64,000 nt of DNA from Armigeres subalbatus (taxonomy: Eukaryota; Arthropoda; Insecta; Diptera; Culicidae): assembly GCF_024139115.2 (NCBI RefSeq), contig NC_085140.1, forward strand, positions 155,956,452 to 156,020,451, given 5' to 3'. The notes beneath the pieces were generated by a model. It did not search any database and was not told the DNA's origin. It worked only from the letters and a program-made list of their open reading frames with translations. A program made the position numbers and the translations under genes. Shown here piece by piece: positions 1 through 11,530 of the stretch. How positions within the stretch are numbered: position 1 is the first letter of the stretch; every line of letters begins with the position of its first letter.

Positions 1-537
1 TTTTTTTTTACAATTTTGATCATATTTTGGACAACAATCATGATTTATTGAATATCTTTTGTAACTATAGTCTGAAACCAGTTTCGGTATCAGAGCAGCT
101 GTTCCAGAAATTCAGTGACGTTTTTCTTGTGTGCATGCAATCATTTCTTACAGCCTCAGTATTGTTAAGTGGAATTCAATCAACATAACCCAAATAGTTT
201 TGCGTTAAATGGCTCCGTCGTCCGTCACTGAGGTATCTCTCCCTTCCCACATCAATAACACATCGACAACCATTCTCACCGCATAATAACCCGGGCAGAA
301 GAATGATATGTGCGAAGCGAGAAAGGTGGATTCATCTGGTGGAAGAGGATTTACGGAACCTCCGTAGACTGCGTGGTTAGCGACGTGCAGTCAGAGTACT
401 TTAAGTTAAATCTTGGCCAGCAAATGGAAAGAATTACGCGAACGAAGTTGAAATGGGCATTCAAAAGCGAGTGTTCAGAATATGAGTCATGTTCGGGATT
501 TGAGTCAAAACGGTAAATAAATAGATAAATATTTCCC
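1..537. other. No gene seen
   Basis: AT-rich sequence starting with a short T run. Short open frames here have no recognisable domain and no supporting splice sites. It may be intergenic or part of the cueball 5' region. Confidence 0.5.
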
Positions 538-859
538 AAGAAGGCTAGGTTCCATCCGGAAGACGCTTCCAGTCGAACCATTCCTGGATCGCGATGACGC
601 GTCACATCTTCCCTGTCGTCAAATGCCGGAATATGAAGCTGACATTTCTCGATTCCGAATCCTATGCCCCATCCATCCACAAATATTGTAAATCTATCCT
701 CGAGTCACCACGAGTACGTTGGCTTATATCCCTCTGTTACTATCATATTAATAAGATGATATCGGTTGTACATATCACAAAGAACAGTGGCTCCGTAAAG
801 TGTTATACACGCCTGAGCCTACCAAATAAACGAACTTAGAAAAAAAAAGAAGGCTAGGT
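538..859 (+). mobile_element. Short retroposon with 13-bp target-site duplication and A tail
   Basis: The 13-bp sequence AAGAAGGCTAGGT occurs at 538-550 and again at 847-859. Between them lies about 296 bp that carries an AATAAA signal near its 3' end and finishes in an A run. This is the signature of target-primed reverse transcription. The body shows no recognisable protein, so it is either a 5'-truncated LINE 3' end or a retrocopied mRNA 3' end. Orientation is + from the A tail. Confidence 0.8.
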
Positions 860-1083
860 GGATTAATAAGATCTCTTTAATCTGATTTCATCCCCTCATA
901 CATTATAATAAAAATATTTTGCCCCCTGTTTCATTCACACCTTTTGAAGGCTCCGAATGTCGATCACACCGGCAATATTGCCCGGATCGGAAGTAAATAA
1001 AAAATGAAGAACTTTTTGCCAGTCACTTCGCTGTTGCCTTGATCGTGAAATGCTTGAAATATGAAGAACAGACGTCTAACTCA

Positions 1084-2429
1084 TTGGCGTAACTAATGAA
1101 AAATTCTAGGGGGGGCTACCTTTTTGTTAAACTTTTCTATTTTAACACACATAACACAGAAAGTTTACCATTTTCGCTCGATTCAACTAATGTATATTGT
1201 TCGCAAGTTGGCCTACCAGATATCAATGGACGACTTAAGTATTTCAAACGATGTTCATCGACGCTCAGCCCTGTTTTTAAAAACCATAAATGTCGTAGGA
1301 TTCAAAAAATCCTTGATAGGTTCAGAAAACTATAGGTGTTGCGCTCGCCGTAAATATAATGTGAAGTACGATCCTTTTTTTGTTTTTATTATCGAGACTT
1401 TCAGCACGAGGCAAGCACGATCCTGATTTTTAAAGGATTTTTTGATTTGCTTCGAACCTAGAATACATTATAAATTAAATATTGGATAAATTAGTTAGTT
1501 AAACTCTTTTTGCCAGCTTTCAATTCAGTGGCCTGGCAATTCCTACGAGCTTTCAAACGGCGATCTGACCACAACAAACTAACCTTTCTTTTCTGTTAGA
1601 ATAACTTCTAGGATGATTTTAAAAAATCAGTTTTACATCCCATTACAACTTATTGGTCGTTAATTTTAAATTAAGTTAAAAAAATTGCAACAAATTAACT
1701 CATAAGAGCATTTGTTAACACATAAGAACATTTAACACGTATCTTTTCTCTGTTTCACGCCTACTGAGACATTTTCACTGGTTTCATTGCTGCAGTGACA
1801 ATAGGAGTTTAGAGAATTAAAAAGCATGCGGAGTTCTAAAATCCATCAGAAAGAATACAAAGTTCTTTCTTATTCAACTTTTAGTTACCTCTACTTGAAA
1901 TCTAAGAGTTTTACCGAACCTTTCTCAAGAAGCCTACAGTGATAATTAAAATGTGCTGCAGCTTTTAGGATTGGTATTAGTTAGGAAAGTTAAGATCATA
2001 CGCTCGATTTAGATAACAATTACTTACAAAACCTTGGAAAAACTTGAATATCTCAAGGAATTGTCCATTATCCATTAAGTACTTGTAAGACTAACAAATA
2101 ATATATTTTAATTCACTTGTTGATAAGGTATTTCCTTTGGTATTTTAAAAGCTATACGTGTTTTGAGGGGTCCTGATTTTGTCGTGAGCAAGCCTTAAAA
2201 CAATTGCTCGAAGTTCAAAAACTTGAGCGAATAGATTCAACTTGCTGTAGTGTTTCGAAGAGAGGGATTGGATAATGAAGACAATCCTTTCTCTGCATTT
2301 CCCCCGTATATAATCAGTGGACTAGATATGAGCAATACTTATACAAAGTCACAAATTTTCTAGGGGGGGCTAACCAGATCCTAGGTGGGGCTATAGCCCC
2401 CCCTAGCCCCCCTGTAGTTACGCCAATGG
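1084..2429. mobile_element. hAT-like non-autonomous DNA transposon, about 1.35 kb
   Basis: The ends are inverted copies: CATTGGCGTAACTA at the left and TAGTTACGCCAATG at the right. Both are followed inwards by G-rich or C-rich tracts containing CTAGGGGGGGCTA. CTAACT occurs immediately before the left end and one base after the right end, compatible with a duplicated target. Ends with GGCGTAACT are common in hAT-type elements; the assignment rests on that resemblance. No transposase reading frame is visible inside. Confidence 0.72.
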
Positions 2430-4247
2430 CTAACTATAGCAAAGCTGTGTTACGATTCAAATTTAAATTCGCCATAGTAACATAACGAAGATATTATGGT
2501 CATGATGATTACATGCGGATATCTTCATTTATCTAATTACAAATATTCTAAACTATATTAGTATATCTACCTATTCTGCTACTTATTTTATTACATAAAT
2601 ATCCACTCTCTTACTCATAGATAAGCAGAAAAATTGTGATAATTGGGTGCCTTCAGCGGGTGAGCGTGTGGCTGGAATTGTTTTGCCTATCTTTCAAAGA
2701 TAAGACCCTTATGGTATGGAGCTGATAATAAGATACATTGCAATTATTTTATATGGTAATGATGAAATGCAAAAAAAAAATGAATTTTTGATCTAGTCTA
2801 ACTGAATCTGAAGATAAGAAGGCGTTAGGTTTTTGGGGGTATGCTATCGATTTATGCTATGGTTATTTACTCGATAAGTCACATTTTTCATTTGTGATTG
2901 AGTAACTTAACGAACAAATGTATCTAGCGTATGAAAATCACACACCGGGATTTGTGGTGAGGAATGTTCTACTGCTGCAGTGGGTACTGGAAGGATAGTT
3001 TACTCCCTGTGCAGATTTCGAATGTTCATAATTTTTGCTACCCTCGATCAGGCAAGGTCAAGCCTTTGACGTAACGCAGAGGCGCTGCAAACTGAGGCGC
3101 GAATCCAATCACTTGATTTAAAATCCCCCACTTTATTTTTGCGTCTATCAACGATCGGCCGTCCTCACACCCTGTCATGAAAACGTGGCTGAAGTGGCAG
3201 CTTTTTATGTTGTTTTGCTATTTCACACGTTTGAATTCGTGACGACGAATGTGCAAAGAAAAACTAGAAGTTCTCCTTAACTTACGAAAGGTGTTTATAA
3301 TGACTAATGATAGACCTTTTTATCTTAGATAATGTCGAATTGATTTTACCCCATTTCATCGATTTGTACGAGGATCGAAACATGTAGAAAGCGCCTCATA
3401 ATGCGAAGACAATTAGCCGTCATATTATTGGACTGCTCCAGTATTTTGTGATATATTTTAAAAAATACACCATGAAGGCTTTTAAGATGTACTCACTATT
3501 GAAAGGTACAAAGATTCAAGCATTTTACTAATTCAAATATTATGCTGGGAATGGTTGCCTGCCTTATAGATAGTGATTTTTGTTAATAAATCTAATCGGA
3601 AGGAAATTCTATTTAACAAACATATCATTTACGATTCAAAACAAGGTACGTTTGTTTCGCTTTTTGTTTGATATTATTTAGACAATTAACTTTGCTGGGA
3701 AATTTGTTCTTTAAAACTACTATAGCTATTAGAATTCAAGTAACATCAAGTGATTAACACTTGCAAACATGCATTATTGCGTGGTTCATATTGTCATCAT
3801 GTTATGCGGCGAATCCATGTGAAATGTGTCTACGTGACTTCTAGCAGCAAGGGTCCCGTGTAGATATAAGATACATAGGGAAGAGCAGTGCAAAACGCAC
3901 CCACGGGGCAATATGCCTAACTTATAAAATCACTCATATAATTGTTTGTAGGACAATTCTGAACGAATATTACTATCACAATTCAATATTAGTTTTTATC
4001 CATATTATCTAGCTACAATGAAAAGATTGAACAAAAGCTCTTCATTTCCACTTGAATTTAACAATTGGTGATTCTTTCACAACACCCGTGATATTTTTGC
4101 TCAAATCGATAAGACAAACAAACGACCAAGCGTACAATTGAGCAGGGATTGAATCTTAAGCAACATAAAAAATCTTACACTTATCCTCTCTGTATACACT
4201 CACAATATGCAGCCCATCGTGATAGACGTTTTGTGATAAATTACTGA
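2430..4247. other. No gene seen
   Basis: AT-rich non-coding sequence without convincing open frames, splice-site pairs or repeats that I could pair within the window. Probably cueball upstream or intron sequence. Confidence 0.4.
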
Positions 4248-4822
4248 TTCGGGGACTATTATTATTATTATTTATTCAGACTAAGGCCGAAGTGGCCTGT
4301 GCGGTATATAAGAGTCTTCTCCTTTCGGCTCGGTCCATGGCTACGCGTCGCCAACCATGCAGACTACGGAGGGTCCGCAAGTCATCTTCCACCTGATCGA
4401 TCCATCTTGCCCGCTGCGCATCTCGCCTTCTTGTGCCCTTCGGAGAAAACCATTTAAACCGGGCTACTCTCCTACATTCTGGCTACGCAGTCGTCTGATT
4501 TTCGTGGTGTGAACGATGGATGGTTCTCCCAGCAGCTGATGCAACTCGTGTTTTATTCGCCTCCTCCACGTACCGTCCGCCATCTGCACCCCATAGATGG
4601 TACGCAGCACTTTCCTTTCGAAAACTCCAAGTGCGCGTTGGTCCTCCACGAGTATCGTCCAGGTCTCGTGTCCGTAGAGGACTACCGGTCTAATGAGCGT
4701 TTTGTAGATTGTCAGTTTGGTACGGCGGCGAACTCTATTCGATCGGAGCGTCTTGCGGAGTCCAAAGTACGTACGATTTCCAGCCACTATGCGTCTCCGA
4801 ATTTCTCTGGTTCGGGGACTAT
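4248..4822 (-). mobile_element. 5'-truncated RTE-clade retrotransposon with 12-bp TSD
   Basis: TTCGGGGACTAT flanks the insert at 4248-4259 and 4811-4822. On the minus strand the insert ends in an ATA/TAA microsatellite tail, as RTE elements often do. The minus frame 4464-4787 encodes the C-terminal part of an RTE reverse transcriptase, with blocks such as [20 protein letters not shown] and RRLR. The same C-terminal block recurs at about 22.7, 44.7, 46.9 and 59.8 kb, so this is one family. The element is dead: it lacks the endonuclease and the RT catalytic core. Confidence 0.88.
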
Positions 4823-5674
4823 ACGTTATGACAAATTCCTTTGAAAAGCATAAATTGTGGGGATCACAGGTTCTGAGGATGCATTTTAACTTGTTTTACT
4901 TAGCGAGGCGTGGGGGTTCGCTATCCGATTCTGTTTTTTGTTGTTGCATTTATATACAAGTTTGATAAACTTGTTTTCATGACTTTTTATGATTCAAAGG
5001 GATTTTTGCAGAAGCATATATTTTTTTAATGTAGTTAGGTATTCTGGTTTATATTGATTAAAAACATCATAAAAGCTACAGGGGTGCATATTAGACTGTT
5101 GTCCCCTACATGTTTGTTTTGCAATGGTTGCAAATTTCTTGGAGATTTGATTTCCTCCTGGAACCATATGCTAGAATTAGACCTCGATGTTTGTGATATA
5201 TTTGTATGTGGTAATCTGCAACATATGCTGGTCAGGAATATCATATTCGGAGTTTCATCCTTCTAAAGTTTATATTATGAATATAGGGGTTGATTATACA
5301 AAATAATATAAACATTCGTTGATCGGTGATAAAAACGTTGTCGTTTTGCGATTCATTTAATGTTGCTATACCGGTATAAAGCTCCTTCAGTTGTAATGAA
5401 AATCAGATTTGTTTCGGATTTTGAACAATTTAAATTCATGAAATTAATATTTGTTTAAAACAGGTTAGCATTTGCTCATAACAGGTGAACATTTGTAATA
5501 AAAATATTTATAAATGGCTTAGAAACAATTCTCGCGCTTATGATCATACGGGCGTAACTGCATTGATCGATTTCAGCTTATCCTTATGGTGATTATACAA
5601 TCAAGCCATGTGGTGAATTTCAAATTCACCACACGGTTTTCTACTCCTATTATCAAAAGTTCAAATCTAGCGTT

Positions 5675-5885
5675 ATAATTTTTGTACAATGCTGAAATTA
5701 AAGTCGATTGTTCAGCACAAGTAAGCAAACGATCTACGGATGTTCCATCCCCATGGGCATTATGGTTCTCTTAATTCGTGCTCTTGAAAAATCACAAGAA
5801 AAAGCACGTGGTTTCCAAGATGGCCGTTTTGTGGCTTTGTTGTATAACCACCTTATGTTTTCTTCACTAAACAGACGGTCATCTT
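5675..5885 (+). repeat. Dispersed repeat, copy 1 (pairs with about 38.96-39.16 kb)
   Basis: The stretch beginning TGCTGAAATTAAAGTCGATTG and ending near a CACGTGGTTT block matches 38964-39150 in the same orientation with many substitutions. No coding capacity is visible. The two copies lie 33 kb apart, so this is an unclassified interspersed repeat. Confidence 0.65.
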
Positions 5886-6149
5886 TACCGTGGAATGTGG
5901 TTCATGCTTGATTTTGCAACACTAGCGAACCTACCGGTGGGAGGTAAACTGTACTGAACAACGAACATGAAGGTTTGTGATGCAGGACTAGGACAGCCTT
6001 TGTGGCAGTTATTTTTATTTTTGTTTTGTAATTCCCAAGCGCTGATTTTGTTGTTATCATATTTATGTACATCTAAGTATTTTTCCTAATTGATTCCCTT
6101 ATTATGTTGCAATCTAATTTAATTTGTAAATCATTCGTCTATTTTCCAG

Positions 6150-7667
6150 ATGCTGTGGTCACGACTGACAGCGGAATTTTGTTCTTTGACAAAAATTGGA
6201 CACAAATATCCTCCGGAGGACATCAATTCCATCACATTTCGGCGTTCGCTTACGATGAGGTGAAGCGAAAAATATACTTCAGTGATCTCAAGGATCCAAG
6301 TTTTCGAATATTTTCGTTAGATACGAATCCCGAGGAGGAGTATCATAAGGTAGCAAAACTACTGCCAAAGTCAGACCAAACCGGTTACATTACAGGGTTG
6401 GCATTTGATCACCTCGAGCGTAAGCTCTACTGGGCTGAGAAGGGGACACATTCAGTTTACTCAGTCGAAGTTGATAAACTGGGGACCGCGACAAACGGCA
6501 CCGTAGCTCCTATCAACTTAATCACCCAAGTTGAAGAAAATCACGACTTGGCATCTTTGACTATCGACGAATGCCGTAGACACCTGTACTGGACTAACAG
6601 CTACCTGCAGACCTCCAATATCGTCCGGGCCGCAATGAACGGCACGGTACTGGACTCTCACAAGGAGGACGTCTATGAGCCAAAGGGTATTTCCGTCGAT
6701 CATTACAACAATCGCATCTACTGGGTGGAGAAGAAGTACGGTCGAGCATTCACCGTTGAGAGCGCCAATCTAGAAATACAAGACAAGCAAACATTTCTCA
6801 GGGGTGAGGATAAGATACCAACGCACGTGTCATTGGACAGTCAATATTTGTACTGGATTGATCAAGAGGATGGTGAAGTACATGAAACGTGGAAATCTGA
6901 TTCCAAAGTGACGCGGGTCGTCCATAGAGGCAATCGTCCATCGGCACTCATAATCCGCTCAAGTTTATTGATAGAATATCAGAAAAATAATCCAAGCTGT
7001 AAATCTGTTGTGTCTAAAATCATAGACAACGTGAGAGAGGAGTCGAGTGGAATTATAGATACAACGCAGGTTGTAACGCCCAAACCGGAACTGATAACTT
7101 GTCTAAATAAAGGCATCCTGAACCACAACACCAATAGTTGTATTTGTCTACCCGAATACCAGGGTACATTTTGTGAGATTCCTATCTGTAACAATTTTGC
7201 GTTCATGGGGAATGTGTTGTGGGTGCTGACAGTCGACCAATGTGCAAGTGCCATACGGAATTCGAGGGCGAGAGATGTGATCGCAAACAAATGTGATAGA
7301 TTCTGTCTGAACAACGGACGGTGCACGCTCAGCGGTGCCGGTGAAAAGTCTTGTACTTGTTCGAAAAATTTTAGTGGTGGTCGATGCGAGACCGCAATCT
7401 GTACGATCGGACTACTGCTATAATGGAAGTGTTTTGTGGAGAATGAAGTTCCAAAGTGCAAATGCAGTGTCGGCTATCAGGGGATCGATGTGAGGAGTAT
7501 ACGTGTAACAACTACTGTCTGCATGACGGTAAATGCATTTTGAACAATGACACCATGCTGGTCGAGTGTCGTTGCAGTCCGGAATTCACCGGAAAGCGAT
7601 GTGAGATTCCGAAGCGGTTCTGTTCGCTGGACAACGGCAATCCAGACATGCAGCAATATTGTGAGGG
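6150..7667 (+). CDS. cue: cueball exon: LY propeller and EGF modules, frame-broken
   Basis: The acceptor TTTTCCAG precedes 6150. LY repeats are visible as KIYFSDL, KLYWAEK, HLYWTNS, RIYWVEK and YLYWIDQ at about 6265, 6420, 6580, 6715 and 6845. EGF-type cysteine clusters follow from about 7100. The open frame runs to about 7197. The EGF residues then continue in another frame to 7285, return to the first frame, shift near 7406 and again near 7434, and finally shift near 7483, after which the frame is open to the donor at 7668. Cysteine spacing is kept in every segment, and four of the five shifts sit in or beside runs of three to four identical bases. Confidence 0.88.
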
Positions 7668-10600
7668 GTGAGTTTTGTTTTGGTTTAAACTAAAATGACC
7701 AGACGTCCCGCATTTTGCGGGTGAGTCCCACATTTTTTTTTTTTTTTTTTTTTGTGTCTTTATTAAAGAGACTTTCAGCCCAAGGCTGGCTCGTCTCCGT
7801 GTCCCACATTTGCATATATCCATTAGATATTTATGTTTCAAATATTTGTCCATTGGAATGCTTTTAATACACCGACAATAAGTATTAGATTCAAAGACGT
7901 CAAGATCAAGTTTGTCTGTGTTTCATGAACAAGATAAAGGTATTCCTAAACGGTCAAGGTCTTCCTTAGCAAAGACTTTGCTAGTGCTGAGTAAATCGAA
8001 AGGACGCTTGGTTATACCCACTTACTTATTTACAATGGCTTGTAAAGGCGAAAAATAGATTAATAATACAATGCTGAACTGTTTTCAAGCTTGAGCTTGA
8101 TTGATCACTAGTAGTTGCTACTCCATTATGACCACAGCAGCTGCTATTGCACAGAGTATCAACCGATGTTTGCTTGCTAGCGTTCATATTCATTGTACAA
8201 GTACTGGAGGTCTCATTTGTTCGGTCACAATGTTTGACGCCTGCCACGTTAATATAAGAAAGGGGAACAAAAAGATTATGCCAATCACTTGCAAACTGCA
8301 AGCCGAATATACCTCTGCACTTGCCACGAGTTTATGTGTTATATACCCATCGACTCAGTTCGGCGTGTAGGAATGTGTACAAATTTTGCACACTATTTGA
8401 AACTTAGCATTACTCGATTTACTCCCCACAAGCCTGTACTTTGTCTTCAATGCATTCACCACCAGTCCCACTTTTGTTGCCTCAAGTTTCAGGCGGGTGT
8501 ACCGTTCTGCCACCTTTGCAAATATTCGGCAGGCTACGTCCATGTCATTTGCAAAACAAATAAATTGACTGGATCTGTTGAAAATCGTACCCCGGCTGTT
8601 ACACCCGGCTCTCCGCATGACACCTTCTAGCGCAATATTGAACAACAGGCACGAAAGTCCATCAAATTGTCTGAGTCCCCGGCGCGATTCGAACGAACTG
8701 GAGTGTTCGCCCGAAATCTTCACACAGTTTTGCACACCATCCACCGTTGCTTTGAGTTGCAATAACATAACATTACTAAACATTTTTAGTAATATAGTGA
8801 AAGCATCATATGTAATGTAGGTGATGTTGTACTGACTGCTTTGAAAAAAAAAACAAATTGATCAAAAATTAGACATTCTTACATGAACTCACAAATAGGG
8901 CAAGATGGTCAGCACATACTAAACGTCATACAGTATTCAAAACATAATTTTTATTCCTGATTTAATCCGTTTGAGGTAATCTTCGAGCATATAAGCAACG
9001 GACGGCTTGTTTTTGTAACAAATTGCAGACATTTTTTTAAATCTAGCTTGGCTTAGCTTAGCTTAGCTTAGACAAATTGCAGACATTTTTTTAAATCTAG
9101 GGCAAAAACTCAAAAATCCCCATTAATTCAATAAAATTAATGAAAATAAACCTCTCTATCTGTGCGTAATTTAATATTGTAAAATGAAAAAATATGATTT
9201 GTAAAATTTAAAGGAGACCAATTCTGCCCTGCTATTTGACCCATCTTACACCGCCATTTTTCAATTTGCAGATTTGCAGTTTCACTTTAATAACTCAAAA
9301 TGGAATAAAAAGTGAAACTTCCGTTATTTCACACCCTTGACATACATATTATGCTCCTGAAATAAAGTGACCATTACACATCCCGAAAAACACTCTTGGG
9401 TTCCTCAAACTTGGTAATGGACATATTGCCCAGTTTAACAAAAATAAATGTACTAAATTAATGATTTTGTGTGTGTTACTTCTACGTGAAGTTAAACGAT
9501 TTACAATGATATGGAAATGCTAATATCATCTTCCAAACTTAGACAATTCAACTGTTATTGGTCGACGGTACAGCAGCAGTGCCTTTCTCTGCTTTGTTCT
9601 CTCTGAGGCAGCCAAGTTGGTTGCGACGAGACGGACGCAATGAGAAAACGTAACTGTGTAACAAAAATCCTATTCGACTAGATGCTGATGTCATAATAGA
9701 AATTTGGAGACAGTACTCGTCGATAGAAAATCCTTCCGCACGCGATGGCATATAAGCAAATCAAACCACCTTCCTTTTGCCGGTGGAGATATATCAGCTT
9801 CCAAACTGATATTCTTCCCTCCCCCTTCATACGGGAGCTTGGCAGAGAAGGTAAGGTCGTGTGATATGTGCCAACTAATATTGCCCTCCGCTCGCTTTCA
9901 AATCGACTTCTATAAAAACATTCTTCATGCCTGCCGTATCCTAACGGAACTATCAATTCTATACTTTCGCCTCTAATTCTATCATGAACATGTACGTCTA
10001 AGTTTGGAAGATGATATTAGCATTTCCATATCATTCAGAAATAACTGTTTTTGGCTCATGTAATCAGTATGAATGAATTTTAACAAATTCTTTTTATTTT
10101 TTTCTTGTAGGGTTGCAGTTGCAACGCATCTCGTCGAACCACAGGTCACGTACTGTAAAAGTTCCTTCAATCGTACTGTCGTGTATGTCTCACTTGCCTT
10201 CACGGCATCGTTAGTTATCCTGGTGATTATTTTGTACACGATGCGCCGAATCTACGAACGCAACCGACCACGCATTACCAAGAGATTCAAGGTCACCAAC
10301 AACACACAAATGACCTCCCGGCCGGCAACACAGTGCGAGATCACTATTGAGAATTGCTGCAACATGAACGTGTGTGAAACGGTAAGTCAGGTGGCCTTAA
10401 GTCCAACAATAAGTTCGTAGTTTTAGATCGATCTATCACGTAATTCATTCAACAAATCTCAAAATCATCAGAATCTTTTTTATCACATAAGAGACAACCA
10501 TCCTTCAAAAACCCTATTTAATTTAATATGTAATAATTTCATTTGTATTCATTGTAGCCATGCTTTGACACAAAAATGCTACAGAAATCGTCCGCAAAGA

Positions 10601-10689
10601 CAGAGGACAAACAATTTCTACTGGACGATATTGAAAGCATAGCCGGTTCATATCGTAAGCTTCCGAGTTGCGTTGCCGACAAGAACTAG
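6150..10689 (+). CDS. cue: Cueball, YWTD/EGF type I membrane protein (3' three coding exons; N-terminus missing)
   Basis: Spliced coding region with exons 6150-7667, 10111-10381 and 10558-10689. The product reads as a receptor-like protein: a YWTD/LY beta-propeller, then EGF-like modules, one transmembrane helix and a short cytoplasmic tail. This matches insect cueball, which in Drosophila is linked to gametogenesis (family knowledge). Junctions are consistent: donor GTGAGT after 7667 (phase 2), acceptor TTGTAG before 10111, donor GTAAGT after 10381 (phase 0), acceptor TGTAG before 10558, stop TAG at 10687-10689. The first visible exon opens with no start codon and no signal peptide, so a 5' exon must lie upstream; I found none within 6 kb. 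Five single-base frame changes in the EGF region prevent a continuous reading. Confidence 0.92.
7725..7811 (-). mobile_element. Tiny retroposon (about 65 bp) with 11-bp TSD in a cueball intron
   Basis: GTCCCACATTT occurs at 7725-7735 and 7801-7811. On the minus strand the insert reads through CCAGCCTTGGGCTGAAAGTC and TTTAATAAAGACAC into an A run of about 18. It is a severely 5'-truncated retrotransposon 3' end. A diverged relative lies at 12613-12666 in the same orientation. Confidence 0.8.
8085..8345. repeat. Dispersed repeat (relative at about 13.12-13.35 kb)
   Basis: It starts with a GAGCTTGATTGATC block followed by GTTGCTACTCC, then ACAGCAGCTGC and a CTCTGCACTTGCCACGAG block. The same order of blocks is found at 13118-13345 with indels. 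No protein is recognised. It lies in the second cueball intron. Confidence 0.55.
8356..8790 (-). pseudogene. RTE-clade reverse transcriptase fragment
   Basis: The minus-strand frame contains the RTE reverse-transcriptase block FNIALEGVMRRAG, a degraded catalytic segment (CFANDMDVA where related copies have FADD) and a following VNALKTKY block. The first catalytic Asp position is Asn (AND), so this copy is inactive. Both ends of the element are missing. It sits in the cueball intron between 7668 and 10110. Confidence 0.78.
9018..9099. repeat. 28-bp direct repeat flanking an (AGCTT)n block
   Basis: A 28-bp segment starting ACAAATTGCAGAC occurs at 9018-9045 and identically at 9072-9099. The 26 bp between them are built from GCTTA units. 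This is either a templated insertion with a long duplication or slippage. Confidence 0.75.
9505..10035. mobile_element. MITE with 40-bp perfect terminal inverted repeats, in a cueball intron
   Basis: The left end starts AATGATATGGAAATGC and its exact inverse ends the element at 10035; about 40 bp are identical in the two ends. The 531-bp body has no transposase. Its right end lies only 75 bp upstream of the cueball exon at 10111. No clear target duplication was found, so the superfamily is open. Confidence 0.82.
10111..10381 (+). CDS. cue: cueball exon: juxtamembrane, transmembrane helix and start of tail
   Basis: It begins one base before a codon, completing a Gly split across the intron. 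About 20 ectodomain residues precede a hydrophobic helix encoded at about 10175-10243 (VVYVSLAFTASLVILVIIL). A basic stop-transfer block follows (RRIYERNRPR), fixing the C-terminus as cytoplasmic. The exon ends at a GTAAGT donor. The frame is intact. Confidence 0.92.
10558..10689 (+). CDS. cue: cueball terminal coding exon
   Basis: The acceptor ATTGTAG precedes 10558 and the exon continues in phase 0 for 43 codons plus TAG. It encodes the end of the cytoplasmic tail, with an acidic LLDDIES segment and a final VADKN. The reading frame is intact and agrees with the upstream exon. Confidence 0.9.
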   Translation, partial: PCFDTKMLQKSSAKTEDKQFLLDDIESIAGSYRKLPSCVADKN

Positions 10690-11530
10690 CCTTGTTGATC
10701 GCATGAGACTGAAAACTGCCACCAGCACGTGGTCAATACTCCTCTCTACAGAGCGGCAGCTGTAAAAGTGCGATTAAATGTAGTACACGTACTGTACACA
10801 AATCGAAGGTACAATGGGCACTGACCATTGCCACAACTGAAATCTCTCCAATAGCAATAGTTAGTTGTGAACTAAATTATGTGATTAGTTGTATGTTAGG
10901 TTAGGTAAATAGTTTGCTTGAGAAGTAGGTGCAGTTGTTAGAGTTGAAATATTAGCAAATCTCTTTTTCATTTTAAAGGCGTGTCAATCTAGTAAAGTAT
11001 CTTTTAAATTAGTTTTTTTGTCCTTTTTCTGTTCATTTTGAACATTATGCAGCTTTTTTAAAGTGTTAGAAAAAAAAATATTTTGAGATTGGTCTAATTA
11101 TTTCAACAAAGGCACATATGATTAGTTGAAAAATGTTCCTTGAAAAATGGAACTGAATGAGAGATAAGCGCAAGCAACTACACAATTACACATGTCTGAG
11201 GCAATAGTTAGAACCGCTCGCCATAGAGAAGGCATAGAACAGAAATTAAACAACGCGCAAAGGTTACCCATTTTTGCTTTACAGAGACCAAACAAATGTA
11301 CCTTTTCAAAGAATAAGTCAGCAAATTGTATGTGTTACAATAATTAATCTGGACTTGAAAAGTATCACTTCACTATGCGGTTTACTTGCTTCGAGTTGCG
11401 CTAAGGTGTAGGTGTTAGTTTCGGCTTAACAGTTCCTTTAGTTTGTTAGTGCTTTGTTAATTATTTTTAGAGTATAGGTTCTCATTGAAAGCCGCATTAA
11501 ATGTCAAATAAATATCAAATTGATCAAGTT
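10690..11530 (+). other. cue: Probable cueball 3' UTR
   Basis: Non-coding sequence follows the stop codon. The first canonical AATAAA that I see downstream is at 11507-11512, which would give a 3' UTR of about 840 bases. The exact cleavage site is not visible. Confidence 0.5.

Noticed and set aside
310..1426. Several short frames in the first 1.5 kb as candidates for the cueball signal-peptide exon
   Set aside because: None has ATG followed by a hydrophobic core and a donor in the right phase.
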